Below are positions 38,242 through 45,787 of a stretch of 64,000 bases of DNA, one piece after another; position 1 is the stretch's first letter, and the number at the start of each line of letters is the position of its first letter. Source of the stretch: JAVDCA01 sp035293985. GTDB lineage: Bacteria; Pseudomonadota; Alphaproteobacteria; Rhizobiales; Xanthobacteraceae. The position numbers and the translations under genes were made by a program. The notes beneath the pieces are model-generated. The model saw only the letters and a program-made list of their open reading frames with translations. It was not told where the DNA came from and did no database searches. The stretch covers positions 496,001 to 560,000 of the forward strand of contig DATGLS010000048.1 of the NCBI GenBank assembly GCA_035293985.1, given 5' to 3'.

Positions 38242-40471
38242 GATCCGCCCGCCGCGACAAGCTGCGAGGCGAGGATTCCTTGAGCGATTTGCCGCGGCCC
38301 GACAGGCTTGGATTGGTCATGAAGTATTTGTGCGCGTTGAAAGGCTCTTCGCCGTCGGCGGCCTTGATACGCGTGGACGCACCGTCGGGCAAGAGCGTCC
38401 AGCTCTGTTCGTTGTCCTTGAGGTTGGCGATCATGATCTGATCGAGCACCTGCTCGTGCACGGTCGGATTGAGGATCGGGCACAGCGCTTCGACGCGGCG
38501 GTCGAGGTTGCGCGGCATCATGTCGGCGGACGAGATGTAGACCGCGGCTTTCGCGTGCGGCAGGCCGTGGCCGGCGCCGAAGCAATAGATGCGCCCGTGC
38601 TCGAGGAAACGGCCGACGATCGACTTGACGCGGATGTTCTCCGACAGGCCCGGCACGCCCGGGCGCAGGCAGCAGATGCCGCGCACCACGAGATCGATCT
38701 TCACGCCCGCGCGCGAAGCCTCGTAGAGCGCGTCGATGATCTCGGGGTCGACCAGCGCATTCATCTTCATCCAGATCGCGGCCGGCCGGCCGGCCTGCGC
38801 GTGCTCGATCTCCTTGGCGATGTGCTCGAGGATGCGCGTCTTGAGATTGAGCGGCGACACCGCCATGCGGTCGAGCTGGTCGGGCTCGGCATAGCCGGTG
38901 ATGAAATTGAAGATGCGCGCGACGTCGCGCGCGATCACGGGGTCGGCGGTGAAGAAGGAGAGGTCGGTGTAGATGCGCGCCGTCACCGGGTGATAGTTGC
39001 CGGTGCCGACGTGCACGTAGGAGAGCGGCGCCGCCCCCTCGCGCCGCACTACGAGCGAGAGCTTGGCGTGTGTCTTGAGCTCGATGAAGCCGTAGACGAC
39101 CTGCGCGCCGGCGCGCTCGAGGTCGCGCGCCCAGCGGATGTTCGCCTCCTCGTCGAAGCGCGCTTTCAGCTCGACCACCGCCGTCACCGACTTGCCGGCC
39201 TCGGCGGCCTCGACCAGCGTGCGCACGATCGGCGAGTCGTTCGAGGTGCGATAGAGCGTCTGCTTGATCGCGATCACGTCGGGATCGCGCGCCGCCTGCT
39301 GGAGGAACTGCACCACCACGTCGAAGGATTCGTAGGGGTGATGGACGATCAGGTCCTTCTGCCGGATCGCCGCGAAGCTGTCGCCGGCGTGGTCGCGGAT
39401 GCGCTCCGGGAAGCGCGGATTGTAGGGCACGAACTCGAGATCGGGCCGGTCGACCGCCATGAGCTGGGAGAGCTCGCTCAGCGCGAGCACGCCGTCGACC
39501 AGAAAGACCTCGGCGTCGCCGACGCCGAGCGCGCGCTGCACCGAATGGCGCAATTCCGCCGGCATGGCGGCCTCGATCTCGAGCCGGATGACCGAGCCGC
39601 GGCGGCGGCGCTTGAGCACGCGCTCGAACTGGCGCACCAGGTCCTCGGCCTCTTCCTCGATTTCGATTTCCGAGTCGCGCAGGATGCGGAAGCCGCCCTG
39701 CCCCTTGACGGTGTAGCCGGGAAACAGCCGCGGAATGAACAATCCGATCGCCTGCTCGAGCGTGATCAGCCGCGCGATCCCGCCGTCCGCCGGCGACGGC
39801 AGACGGATGAAACGCTCGACCTTCTGCGGCACGCGAATCAACGCGTTCATCGCCTTGCCGTCGCTCTGACGCATCAGATGCAGCGCGATCGAGAAGCCGA
39901 AGTTGGGGATGAACGGGAACGGGTGCGCCGGATCGATCGCGAGCGGCGTGAGCACCGGAAAGATGTGGCGCAGGAAATAATCCTCGAGCCAGACGCGATC
40001 GGCCTTCTTGAGCGCGTCGCCGTCGACCAGCACGATGCGCTCCTCGGCGAGGTCGCGGCGCAGCTCGCGCCAGCGTGCCTGCTGATCGCTCGCGAGGCTC
40101 GAGACCGCCTCGCCGATGCGCGCGAGCTGCTCCGACGGCGTCAACCCGTCCGGGCTCTTTTCCGAGATGCCGGCACGCACCTGGCCCATGAGGCCGGCGA
40201 CGCGCACCATGAAGAACTCGTCCAGGTTGTTGGCCGAGATCGACAGGAAGCGCACCCGCTCGAGCAGCGGCGCGGCCGGATTCTCGGCCTCCTCGAGGAC
40301 GCGGCGGTTGAAGTGAAGCCAGGACAGCTCGCGATTGATGAACCGGTCGGGGATGTCCGTCAGGGCCGGCGGCGCGACCTTGAGGCGGGACTCGCCGGCG
40401 GCCTGGTCGACTTGAGATTCGACAGGAATGACAACGGCTTGTGCGCGATCCGCCATGCGAGGTACCGTCAT
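38234..40471 (-). CDS. ppk1: Polyphosphate kinase 1
   Basis: 745 aa, slightly longer than E. coli Ppk. The N-terminal domain has FINRELSWLHFNRRVLEEA and SISANNLDEFFMVRVAGL. The catalytic domains have IAIKQTLYRTS, LKTHAKLSLVVRRE with H468 at the position of the phosphorylated histidine, and YVHVGTGNYHPVTARIYTD with a second conserved His (H487). It makes inorganic polyphosphate from ATP reversibly. A second in-frame ATG at 40456 is a possible start; neither has a strong ribosome binding site. In related Hyphomicrobiales I recall ppk1 being next to hdaA. Here 5 kb of RNA-modification genes lie between them. Confidence 0.95.
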   Translation of the reverse strand: MTVPRMADRAQAVVIPVESQVDQAAGESRLKVAPPALTDIPDRFINRELSWLHFNRRVLEEAENPAAPLLERVRFLSISANNLDEFFMVRVAGLMGQVRAGISEKSPDGLTPSEQLARIGEAVSSLASDQQARWRELRRDLAEERIVLVDGDALKKADRVWLEDYFLRHIFPVLTPLAIDPAHPFPFIPNFGFSIALHLMRQSDGKAMNALIRVPQKVERFIRLPSPADGGIARLITLEQAIGLFIPRLFPGYTVKGQGGFRILRDSEIEIEEEAEDLVRQFERVLKRRRRGSVIRLEIEAAMPAELRHSVQRALGVGDAEVFLVDGVLALSELSQLMAVDRPDLEFVPYNPRFPERIRDHAGDSFAAIRQKDLIVHHPYESFDVVVQFLQQAARDPDVIAIKQTLYRTSNDSPIVRTLVEAAEAGKSVTAVVELKARFDEEANIRWARDLERAGAQVVYGFIELKTHAKLSLVVRREGAAPLSYVHVGTGNYHPVTARIYTDLSFFTADPVIARDVARIFNFITGYAEPDQLDRMAVSPLNLKTRILEHIAKEIEHAQAGRPAAIWMKMNALVDPEIIDALYEASRAGVKIDLVVRGICCLRPGVPGLSENIRVKSIVGRFLEHGRIYCFGAGHGLPHAKAAVYISSADMMPRNLDRRVEALCPILNPTVHEQVLDQIMIANLKDNEQSWTLLPDGASTRIKAADGEEPFNAHKYFMTNPSLSGRGKSLKESSPRSLSRRADRG

Positions 40472-40612
40472 TTTCTGGCATTGTCGCGGGCCAAAGTGAC
40501 CTCGCTATGACAATTGTGACATAGGAACATTAATCGCAATACCCACCCCGCCTCGACCTGTCCGCCTCGGGGTGGCGGCGGAAGCGGCGCAACCCGCTCC
40601 GCGCGCGGCGGA

Positions 40613-41431
40613 TCACGCCCGCCGATGCAGCCTATAGATGAGCTCATCCGGCGCGTCGCGTGCCTCGATCCGCATCGGCAGCGCCTGCGCCACCCGCTCG
40701 AAATGCGTCGCATAGTGCTCCGCCATGCCTTTGCGGCGTCCGCCGAGACTCGCGATCGGAAACGACACCACGATCACGTCGGCGCGCACACCGGCGATCA
40801 GGCGCGGCGCGATCGTCCCATCGAGCTGCGCGAGGCATGGCAGCACCTTCAAAAGGAGCGCGACATCGGCCGCGCGCGGTGGGGCGCCGTCGAGCAGGTT
40901 GCAGACGCAGCCTTCGCCCGCGAACCCGAGGACGGCGAGCGCCTCGCCGAGGAAATCGACGAGCGGCCGATGCACGTCGCAGAAATCGAGCGCGGTCTCG
41001 GCGGCGAGCGGCATGAACGCTCGGCCGAGCGGATTGAGGCCGCAGCCGAGATCGAGCACACGCGCCGGCATCGCCAGGTCGCCGAGCGCCGCCGCGTAGA
41101 CCGCTTCCAGATGCGTGACCCGCTCGCGCGTCGAGGCGTGAAACGTCATGAATTCGCGGCAGAGACCGGATCGTTCGGCTGCGGCCGCCGTCGCGCGCAG
41201 CACCGCAAGCCATTCGGCAAATGGCATCGGCCGATCGAGATAGGCGCCGAACACCTGGTGCAGCTTGCGTTTGCTGCGCTTGACGACGTCGCGGGACGAT
41301 CCCCCGCGCCGCATCTGTTCCGCCACGACCGCCGCGATCAGGCCGGGATCGACCGCGCGGTACTTGCGGCTGGCCCTGACCTCAGCCGACACCTTGGCCA
41401 AGTCCGCGGCCGCGATGTCGTCGCCCGTCAT
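40613..41431 (-). CDS. Rmt/Arm-family 16S rRNA (guanine-1405-N7) methyltransferase homologue
   Basis: 272 aa, cytoplasmic. It follows the RmtB/ArmA pattern along its whole length: SRKYRAVDP (21-29), FHASTRER (97-104; compare LHASTKER in RmtB), SAM motif VLDLGCGLNPLG (125-136), LLLKVLPCL (192-200), VVSFPIASLGGRRKGM (221-236; compare AVSFPTRSLGGRGKGM) and the end DELIYRLHR. Enzymes of this family make m7G1405 in 16S helix 44 and confer high resistance to 4,6-disubstituted 2-deoxystreptamine aminoglycosides. Family and motifs are seen in the sequence; the exact target base here is inference. It is the last gene of a four-gene unit; its ATG overlaps the TGA of the upstream TGT-like gene (ATGA). 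Nothing else suggests an aminoglycoside biosynthesis cluster. Confidence 0.85.
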   Translation of the reverse strand: MTGDDIAAADLAKVSAEVRASRKYRAVDPGLIAAVVAEQMRRGGSSRDVVKRSKRKLHQVFGAYLDRPMPFAEWLAVLRATAAAAERSGLCREFMTFHASTRERVTHLEAVYAAALGDLAMPARVLDLGCGLNPLGRAFMPLAAETALDFCDVHRPLVDFLGEALAVLGFAGEGCVCNLLDGAPPRAADVALLLKVLPCLAQLDGTIAPRLIAGVRADVIVVSFPIASLGGRRKGMAEHYATHFERVAQALPMRIEARDAPDELIYRLHRRA

Positions 41432-42546
41432 GGCCGCGCGTAACCCTCGTCACCTGACGCGGGGCGCAGCGCATCCATCAGCGACGTCATGAAGTTGAGA
41501 TTGTGAATTGTCGCGAGGCGGGCAAACAGCGCATCGTTGATCTTGAACAGATGATGCAGATAGCCGATCGAGTAGCGCCGGCAGCACAGGCCCCGGCACG
41601 TGGCGGAGAGCGGCGCGTCGCGCTTGAGGTGCACGTCGTCCTGGATATAGACGATCTCGAGCCATTCCTTCGCGGATCCCGCAAAATCCGGCGTCTCGCC
41701 GCGCCAGGCGTAGAGTCGGCCGCGCCGCGCATCGCGCGTCGGCAGCGCGCTGTCGAAGGTCGTGTATCCCATGCGGGCGCAGGCCGCGACCGAGGCCGGA
41801 TGACCGATGCCGAGCGCATGCAGCGGCTTGTCGCGCGGCACCAGTGCGCGGGTCAGCGCCAGCATGTCCTCGAGTAGCGCCCCATCCTCGTCGATGGGCC
41901 AGCCGCCGTAGCCGTACCCGTCGAAGCCGATGTCGATGAGCGCCTGCGCGCAGTCGCGCCGCAGCTTCTCGTCGCGTCCGCCCTGGACCACGGCGAAGAG
42001 CTGCGGCGCCGGATCGGGTGGCGGGCGGCGCGACGCCAGGGCGCGGCCGAACTCGACCTTGCACTCGCGCGCCCACGCGATGGTACGGCGCACCGAGGCC
42101 TCCTGCTCGGCCGCCTGCTCGCGCGGATGGGTGCAGTCGTCGAGGCAGAACAGCAGATCGGCACCGAGCCGCATCTGCGTCTCGATCGCGCGTCGCGGCG
42201 TCAAGCGTATCGTCTTGTCGCTGTCCTCGGGCGTGAACATCAGCCCGTCGTCGGTGATCTTGCCGTAGCGCGGGTTCTCGCGGATCAGCGAGTAGGCCTG
42301 GAAGCCGCCCGAGTCGGCCGCGACCGGCCCGCGCCAGCCCATCATCTCCTTGATGCCGCCGAGCGCCTTGACGGTCGAGGTGCCGGGCCGGCGCATGAGA
42401 TGAAAGGCGCTGACCATCAGCATCCGCACGCCGGCGTGCTCGAGGTCGGCGGCGTCCGTCGCCCGCACGACGCCGTAAGTCGCGTCCGGCAGAAACAGCG
42501 GAGCCTCGCGCAACACGGTCGCGAACGACGGCGCGGTCTTGTCCAT
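41428..42546 (-). CDS. Atypical tRNA-guanine transglycosylase-like protein
   Basis: 372 aa, a TIM-barrel TGT homologue. Conserved base-exchange residues are present: D78 in ADSGGFQ, D136/D137 and C138 in LDDCTH, Q188 in VVQGG and the nucleophile-position D265 in FDSALPTR. Two features depart from bacterial Tgt. The specificity loop GGLAVGE is replaced by GGWPIDE. The zinc site CxCxxC...H reads C317-x3-C321-C322 with H348, so the second Cys is displaced by two residues. The N-terminus is also shorter, lacking the usual GxARRGxL strand. It may exchange a different base or act on a different RNA. It is coupled by ATGA overlaps to the NSUN-like gene upstream and the Rmt-like gene downstream. Ordinary queuosine Tgt is less likely. 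Confidence 0.8.
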   Translation of the reverse strand: MDKTAPSFATVLREAPLFLPDATYGVVRATDAADLEHAGVRMLMVSAFHLMRRPGTSTVKALGGIKEMMGWRGPVAADSGGFQAYSLIRENPRYGKITDDGLMFTPEDSDKTIRLTPRRAIETQMRLGADLLFCLDDCTHPREQAAEQEASVRRTIAWARECKVEFGRALASRRPPPDPAPQLFAVVQGGRDEKLRRDCAQALIDIGFDGYGYGGWPIDEDGALLEDMLALTRALVPRDKPLHALGIGHPASVAACARMGYTTFDSALPTRDARRGRLYAWRGETPDFAGSAKEWLEIVYIQDDVHLKRDAPLSATCRGLCCRRYSIGYLHHLFKINDALFARLATIHNLNFMTSLMDALRPASGDEGYARP

Positions 42547-43538
42547 CAGGCGCGCTTGACGATCTTGCAGACGAAGAATCCTTCCATGAATCGGCTCGGC
42601 ACGACGCGCAGCGCGTGGCGCAGCCGCGGGTCGAACGAGGATCGCTCCCATGCGGGAAGCCCGCCGCGTCCTCCCGCGACTTTCATCTCGATCGGAACGA
42701 CGTCGGCGTTCTCGCGGTGGCGCAGCAAGTGGTCGATCGGCGCCTCGTTCTCCTCCGGGCCGAACGTGCAGGTGGAATAGACCAGGATTCCGCCGGGCGC
42801 GAGCAGCTTGTAGGCGGCCATCAGCATGCGCTGCTGCAGCAGCCCGTACTCGCGCACGCGCCGCAACGACCAGAAGCGCAGCGCGTTCGGATGCGACAGG
42901 TCGAGCAACCCCTCGCCCGAGCATTGGGCGTCGAGCAGGATGCGATCGAACGTCCGGTCGATGTATTTGTCCGCATATTGCGCCGGATGGGTCGTGATCT
43001 CGGCGGCGCGGACGTGGAAGCGGCCGACCACCTCCTCGAGCTTGGCGATGCGCGCCTTGATGCCGTCGTTGAGCCAGAGGGACGCCTGGTTGCCGGTCAG
43101 CGCGGCGATCAGCGCGCTCTTGCCGCCGGGCGCGGCGCACAGATCGAGGATCGCGTGTCCCGGACGGGGATCGAGCGCAAGCGGCGGGATCAGGCTCGAG
43201 GCGTTCTGGATGTAGACGTCGCCTTCGACGAACAGGCGCGAGCTCGCCACCACGGTCTTGTCGGAGACGAGATGATAGGCGCCCGGGCACCACTCGATCG
43301 GCGTGCGCTCGACCGCGAGCGCGTCGAGATCCTGCTCGATCTCGGCCGCCGGGCGCGGCGACAACGCATTGATCCGGATGCTCTGACGGCGATCGCCCGA
43401 GAGGCGCTCGACCACCTCGCCCCGGTCCATATCGAGGATCGCGGCGAGCCGTGCCAGGAGCTCGTCGCGACCCCGCCGCGCCTCTCGCGACGTGTCGGCG
43501 CCGCGACGTTCGGGACCGTGGTGTCGCGCGCCGCTCAT
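42546..43538 (-). CDS. RsmF/NSUN-type RNA (cytosine-C5) methyltransferase
   Basis: 330 aa from the ATG that overlaps the upstream stop codon (ATGA). A longer frame to 43991 is antisense-like in composition. Motifs in order: RQSIRINAL (51-59), YIQNASSLIPPLAL (109-122), SAM motif ILDLCAAPGGK (130-140), motif IV LLDAQCSGEG with C206, and motif VI VYSTCTFGPEENE with the catalytic C257. The SGEG and PEENE context is closer to RsmF/NSUN than to RsmB, and no NusB-like domain is present. The usual Pro of the PC motif is Gln (DAQC instead of DAPC). In E. coli RsmF makes m5C1407, two bases from the Rmt target G1405. The site modified here is not known. Confidence 0.82.
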   Translation of the reverse strand: MSGARHHGPERRGADTSREARRGRDELLARLAAILDMDRGEVVERLSGDRRQSIRINALSPRPAAEIEQDLDALAVERTPIEWCPGAYHLVSDKTVVASSRLFVEGDVYIQNASSLIPPLALDPRPGHAILDLCAAPGGKSALIAALTGNQASLWLNDGIKARIAKLEEVVGRFHVRAAEITTHPAQYADKYIDRTFDRILLDAQCSGEGLLDLSHPNALRFWSLRRVREYGLLQQRMLMAAYKLLAPGGILVYSTCTFGPEENEAPIDHLLRHRENADVVPIEMKVAGGRGGLPAWERSSFDPRLRHALRVVPSRFMEGFFVCKIVKRA

Positions 43539-44449
43539 CCGCAGGCGGCGGCGCCGCGCGACGGCGCTTGCGTCCCGGCGAAGTCCGGCTTGCGCAAGAT
43601 CCAGACCGTCTCGGCGGGCCAGTCGATGACCTGCATTCCCCAGCCGCGCGCCGCCGCCTGCATCTCGATCGCTCGCGTATGGGCGGCGCTCCGCGCCATC
43701 GGCCGGCCGCCGAAATTCTCCTTCGGCAGGCTCACGACCACATGGTGTGCCGGCACGCCGTCGAGAATCTCTCCTCCGGCGCCGGGTCGGCGCGCCTCGA
43801 CGCAGTGATAGGTCTGCAGGAAGAAGGCGACGTCGGCGCGCTCCGTCGGCGGCTCGCACAGAATGTCGCGCCACTCGGCGCCACCACCGACGCCTTCGAG
43901 CGCGAGATAGCGGGCGACGAGGTCGACGAAATGCCGGTTGAGATCGAAGGCGCGATAGATGGTCGAGGTCGGCAGCCCCATCCAGCGCCACGCGAACGGG
44001 TGCAGCGCGCAGGCGAGATCGAGCACGACGGCGGGCCGCCCGGTCACGGCAAAGAGGCGCGCATGATAGCCACCATCGATCAAGCCAAGGCGCTCGGCGG
44101 CCGTCGCATGCAGTCCCATCAGGCCACGACAGGCGTCGCGAACGGCGCCGTCATCGCGGCGCGCGATCGCGCCCGCGACCGCATCGAGACCCCGCGCCGC
44201 CTTGCCGCCGCCGTGATAGGCGGCGAGCACCCGGTGGAGCTTGAGGCGGACCGCCGCCTCGGCCTCGGTGGGTCGCTTGCCGAGCGCGAGCTCACGCCGC
44301 ACGATGTCCGCAATGGTCGAGCGGCAGAGCGTGCGATATTTCGCGCTGGTCGCGATGCGCTCGACGAGCACCGTCAACGCGTCCGGAACCGGGGGCCGGA
44401 CCTCCGGCCCGCCCGGTACCGTCGATTCATATTTGCCGCTGACCCGCAC
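43535..44449 (-). CDS. Divergent second Rmt/Arm-family methyltransferase-like protein
   Basis: 304 aa from a GTG start. A start at GTG 44371 or TTG 44377 would give a length closer to the family. Homology to the Rmt family is visible in ATSAKYRTLCRST (33-45), LHRVLAAYHGG, LHATAAER (113-120), SAM motif VLDLACALHPFA (142-153), FFLQTYHCVE and VVVSLPKENFGGR. Several key positions differ from the canonical copy at 40613-41431. CGLNP of the SAM loop is CALHP. The GGRxKGM loop is GGRPMAR. The Glu-Leu-Ile-Tyr end is changed. It may therefore be a non-catalytic partner or have another target. It is the first gene of the four-gene unit, coupled to the NSUN-like gene by ATGA. Confidence 0.72.
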   Translation of the reverse strand: MRVSGKYESTVPGGPEVRPPVPDALTVLVERIATSAKYRTLCRSTIADIVRRELALGKRPTEAEAAVRLKLHRVLAAYHGGGKAARGLDAVAGAIARRDDGAVRDACRGLMGLHATAAERLGLIDGGYHARLFAVTGRPAVVLDLACALHPFAWRWMGLPTSTIYRAFDLNRHFVDLVARYLALEGVGGGAEWRDILCEPPTERADVAFFLQTYHCVEARRPGAGGEILDGVPAHHVVVSLPKENFGGRPMARSAAHTRAIEMQAAARGWGMQVIDWPAETVWILRKPDFAGTQAPSRGAAACG

Positions 44450-44520
44450 GCCCGAGTAGGTATCTTCGGACGCATGATAGTCAAGCCGCCGCCAAGGCCG
44501 CCAAAGCCGTCAAAGCCGCC
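44450..44520 (-). promoter_or_regulatory. Divergent promoter region of the RNA-modification cassette
   Basis: Only 24 bp separate the annotated GTG start of the minus-strand unit and the ATG of the DUF371-RsmI gene on the plus strand. On the minus strand TTGACT followed after about 16 bp by TACCTA is a weak candidate promoter. If it is used, the long GTG start would be nearly leaderless and the shorter start near 44371 more likely. The two promoters must overlap each other or the coding ends, so expression of the two arms is probably linked. Confidence 0.3.
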
Positions 44521-45784
44521 AAAGCCCATGTCTTCTACAATAGACCCTCCGGTGACCCCGTCTCCCGTCACTCTGACGGCGCTCGGCCACCCGGAAATCG
44601 CCGCGACCGACACGCGGACGATCGAGATCGTCGAGCGAGCGGAATTCACCGCGCGCGCCGGCGTCATCGGCTATGACGCGCAATACGACCCGGCGGCGCT
44701 CGCGGCCCTGCGCGGCCGCGTCCGCGTCACCATCGCGGCGGGCTCCGTGAGCGACGTGCTCGAGGCGACCGTGTGGCCGCTGGTGCATCAGCGCCAGGGC
44801 ATCGTGCTCGCGCGCGAGCCGGCGGTGCGGCCACGCGTCTTCGCCGGCATGGCGAGCAAGGCTGCGGCCGATCTCGACGCGCAGCTCAAGGCCGCGTTGC
44901 GCGCCGCCGGGCCGGTCACGCTGACGCTGACGCCGCTCGGCGGCGAGATGCCGGCCGGCGCGCTCTATGTCGTCGCGATGCCGCTCGGCAACCAAGGCGA
45001 TCTGTCGCCGCGCGCCATGGAGGTGCTGTCCGGTGTCGATCTCATCCTGGCCGAGGACACGCGCGTCGCGCACGAGGCGCTCGCCTGGCGCGGCATCCAC
45101 ACGCCGGTGAAAAGCTGCTTCGACCACAACGAGCGCACGCGTGCTCCCCTGGTCGCGCGCGAGCTCGCCGCCGGCCGGCGGCTGGCGCTGATCAGCGATG
45201 CCGGCATGCCGCTCGTGTCGGATCCTGGCCATGTGGTCACGCGCGCCGCGATCGCGGCCGGCGCCCATGTCACGGTCGTGCCCGGCCCGAGCGCGCCGCT
45301 CGCGGCGCTCGCCCTCTCGGGCCTTCCGGCCGCGACGTTCCGCTTCGCCGGCTTTCCGCCGCGCACGCAGGGACGGCGTGCCGCATTCCTCGCCGACGCG
45401 GTCGCATCGCCCGACACGACGCTCGCGTTCGAGGCGCCGCAGCGCATCGGCGCCTTGCTCGCCGAGCTCGCGGGGCTCGCGCCCGAACGCGAGATCGCGC
45501 TCTGTCGCGATCTCACCAAGCGCACCGAGCAGGTCTGGCGCGGAACCGCGCGCGCGGTCGCGGCCGAACTCGCCGCCATTGATGATGAGCGCGGCGAATT
45601 CACGCTCGTGATCGCGCCACAGGAGGAGCAATCGGCAGCGGCAGCGCCGGAGGGCGATCTCGAGGACTTCGTCGCCGAGCTCGTGCGGGCCGGCTGTCCG
45701 ACCAACCCGATCGTGACCGCGCTGCGCGCCCGCGGCATGTCGCGCAGCGACGCCTACGCGCTGGTGCAGCGGCTCAAGCCGTGA
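44474..45784 (+). CDS. DUF371-RsmI fusion: 16S rRNA 2'-O-methyltransferase-like protein with archaeal-type N-domain
   Basis: 436 aa. Residues 1-30 are a Pro/Lys linker from imperfect 9-bp repeats. Residues about 35-155 match DUF371: TALGHPEIAATDTRTIEI, FTARAGVIGYDA, VRVTI, ASKAAADLD. As far as I recall, that domain is described mainly from archaea. Residues about 163-385 are an RsmI/YraL tetrapyrrole-methylase fold: ALYVVAMPLGNQGDLSPRA, LAEDTRVAHE, ALISDAGMPLVSDPGH, PGPSA, LCRDLTKRTEQ. RsmI 2'-O-methylates C1402 in 16S helix 44. Several positions deviate from classical RsmI (TPIGN to MPLGN, GTPGISDPG to GMPLVSDPG), suggesting a specialised paralogue. Residues 390-436 are the small helical C-terminal domain. 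It is transcribed away from the four-gene unit and ends 3 bp before the hdaA stop codon. ATG 44528 is an alternative start. Confidence 0.78.
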   Translation: MIVKPPPRPPKPSKPPKPMSSTIDPPVTPSPVTLTALGHPEIAATDTRTIEIVERAEFTARAGVIGYDAQYDPAALAALRGRVRVTIAAGSVSDVLEATVWPLVHQRQGIVLAREPAVRPRVFAGMASKAAADLDAQLKAALRAAGPVTLTLTPLGGEMPAGALYVVAMPLGNQGDLSPRAMEVLSGVDLILAEDTRVAHEALAWRGIHTPVKSCFDHNERTRAPLVARELAAGRRLALISDAGMPLVSDPGHVVTRAAIAAGAHVTVVPGPSAPLAALALSGLPAATFRFAGFPPRTQGRRAAFLADAVASPDTTLAFEAPQRIGALLAELAGLAPEREIALCRDLTKRTEQVWRGTARAVAAELAAIDDERGEFTLVIAPQEEQSAAAAPEGDLEDFVAELVRAGCPTNPIVTALRARGMSRSDAYALVQRLKP

Positions 45785-45787
45785 TCC

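Noticed and set aside
43538..43991. N-terminal extension of the NSUN-like protein
   Set aside because: The extension lies inside the coupled upstream gene and is Arg-rich antisense-like. The ATG at 43538 overlaps the upstream stop exactly as in the other gene pairs of this unit.
40613..45784. Aminoglycoside biosynthesis cluster with self-resistance
   Set aside because: Rmt/Arm homologues occur in producers, but no 2-deoxystreptamine synthase, aminotransferase or sugar genes are present. Neighbours are housekeeping genes.
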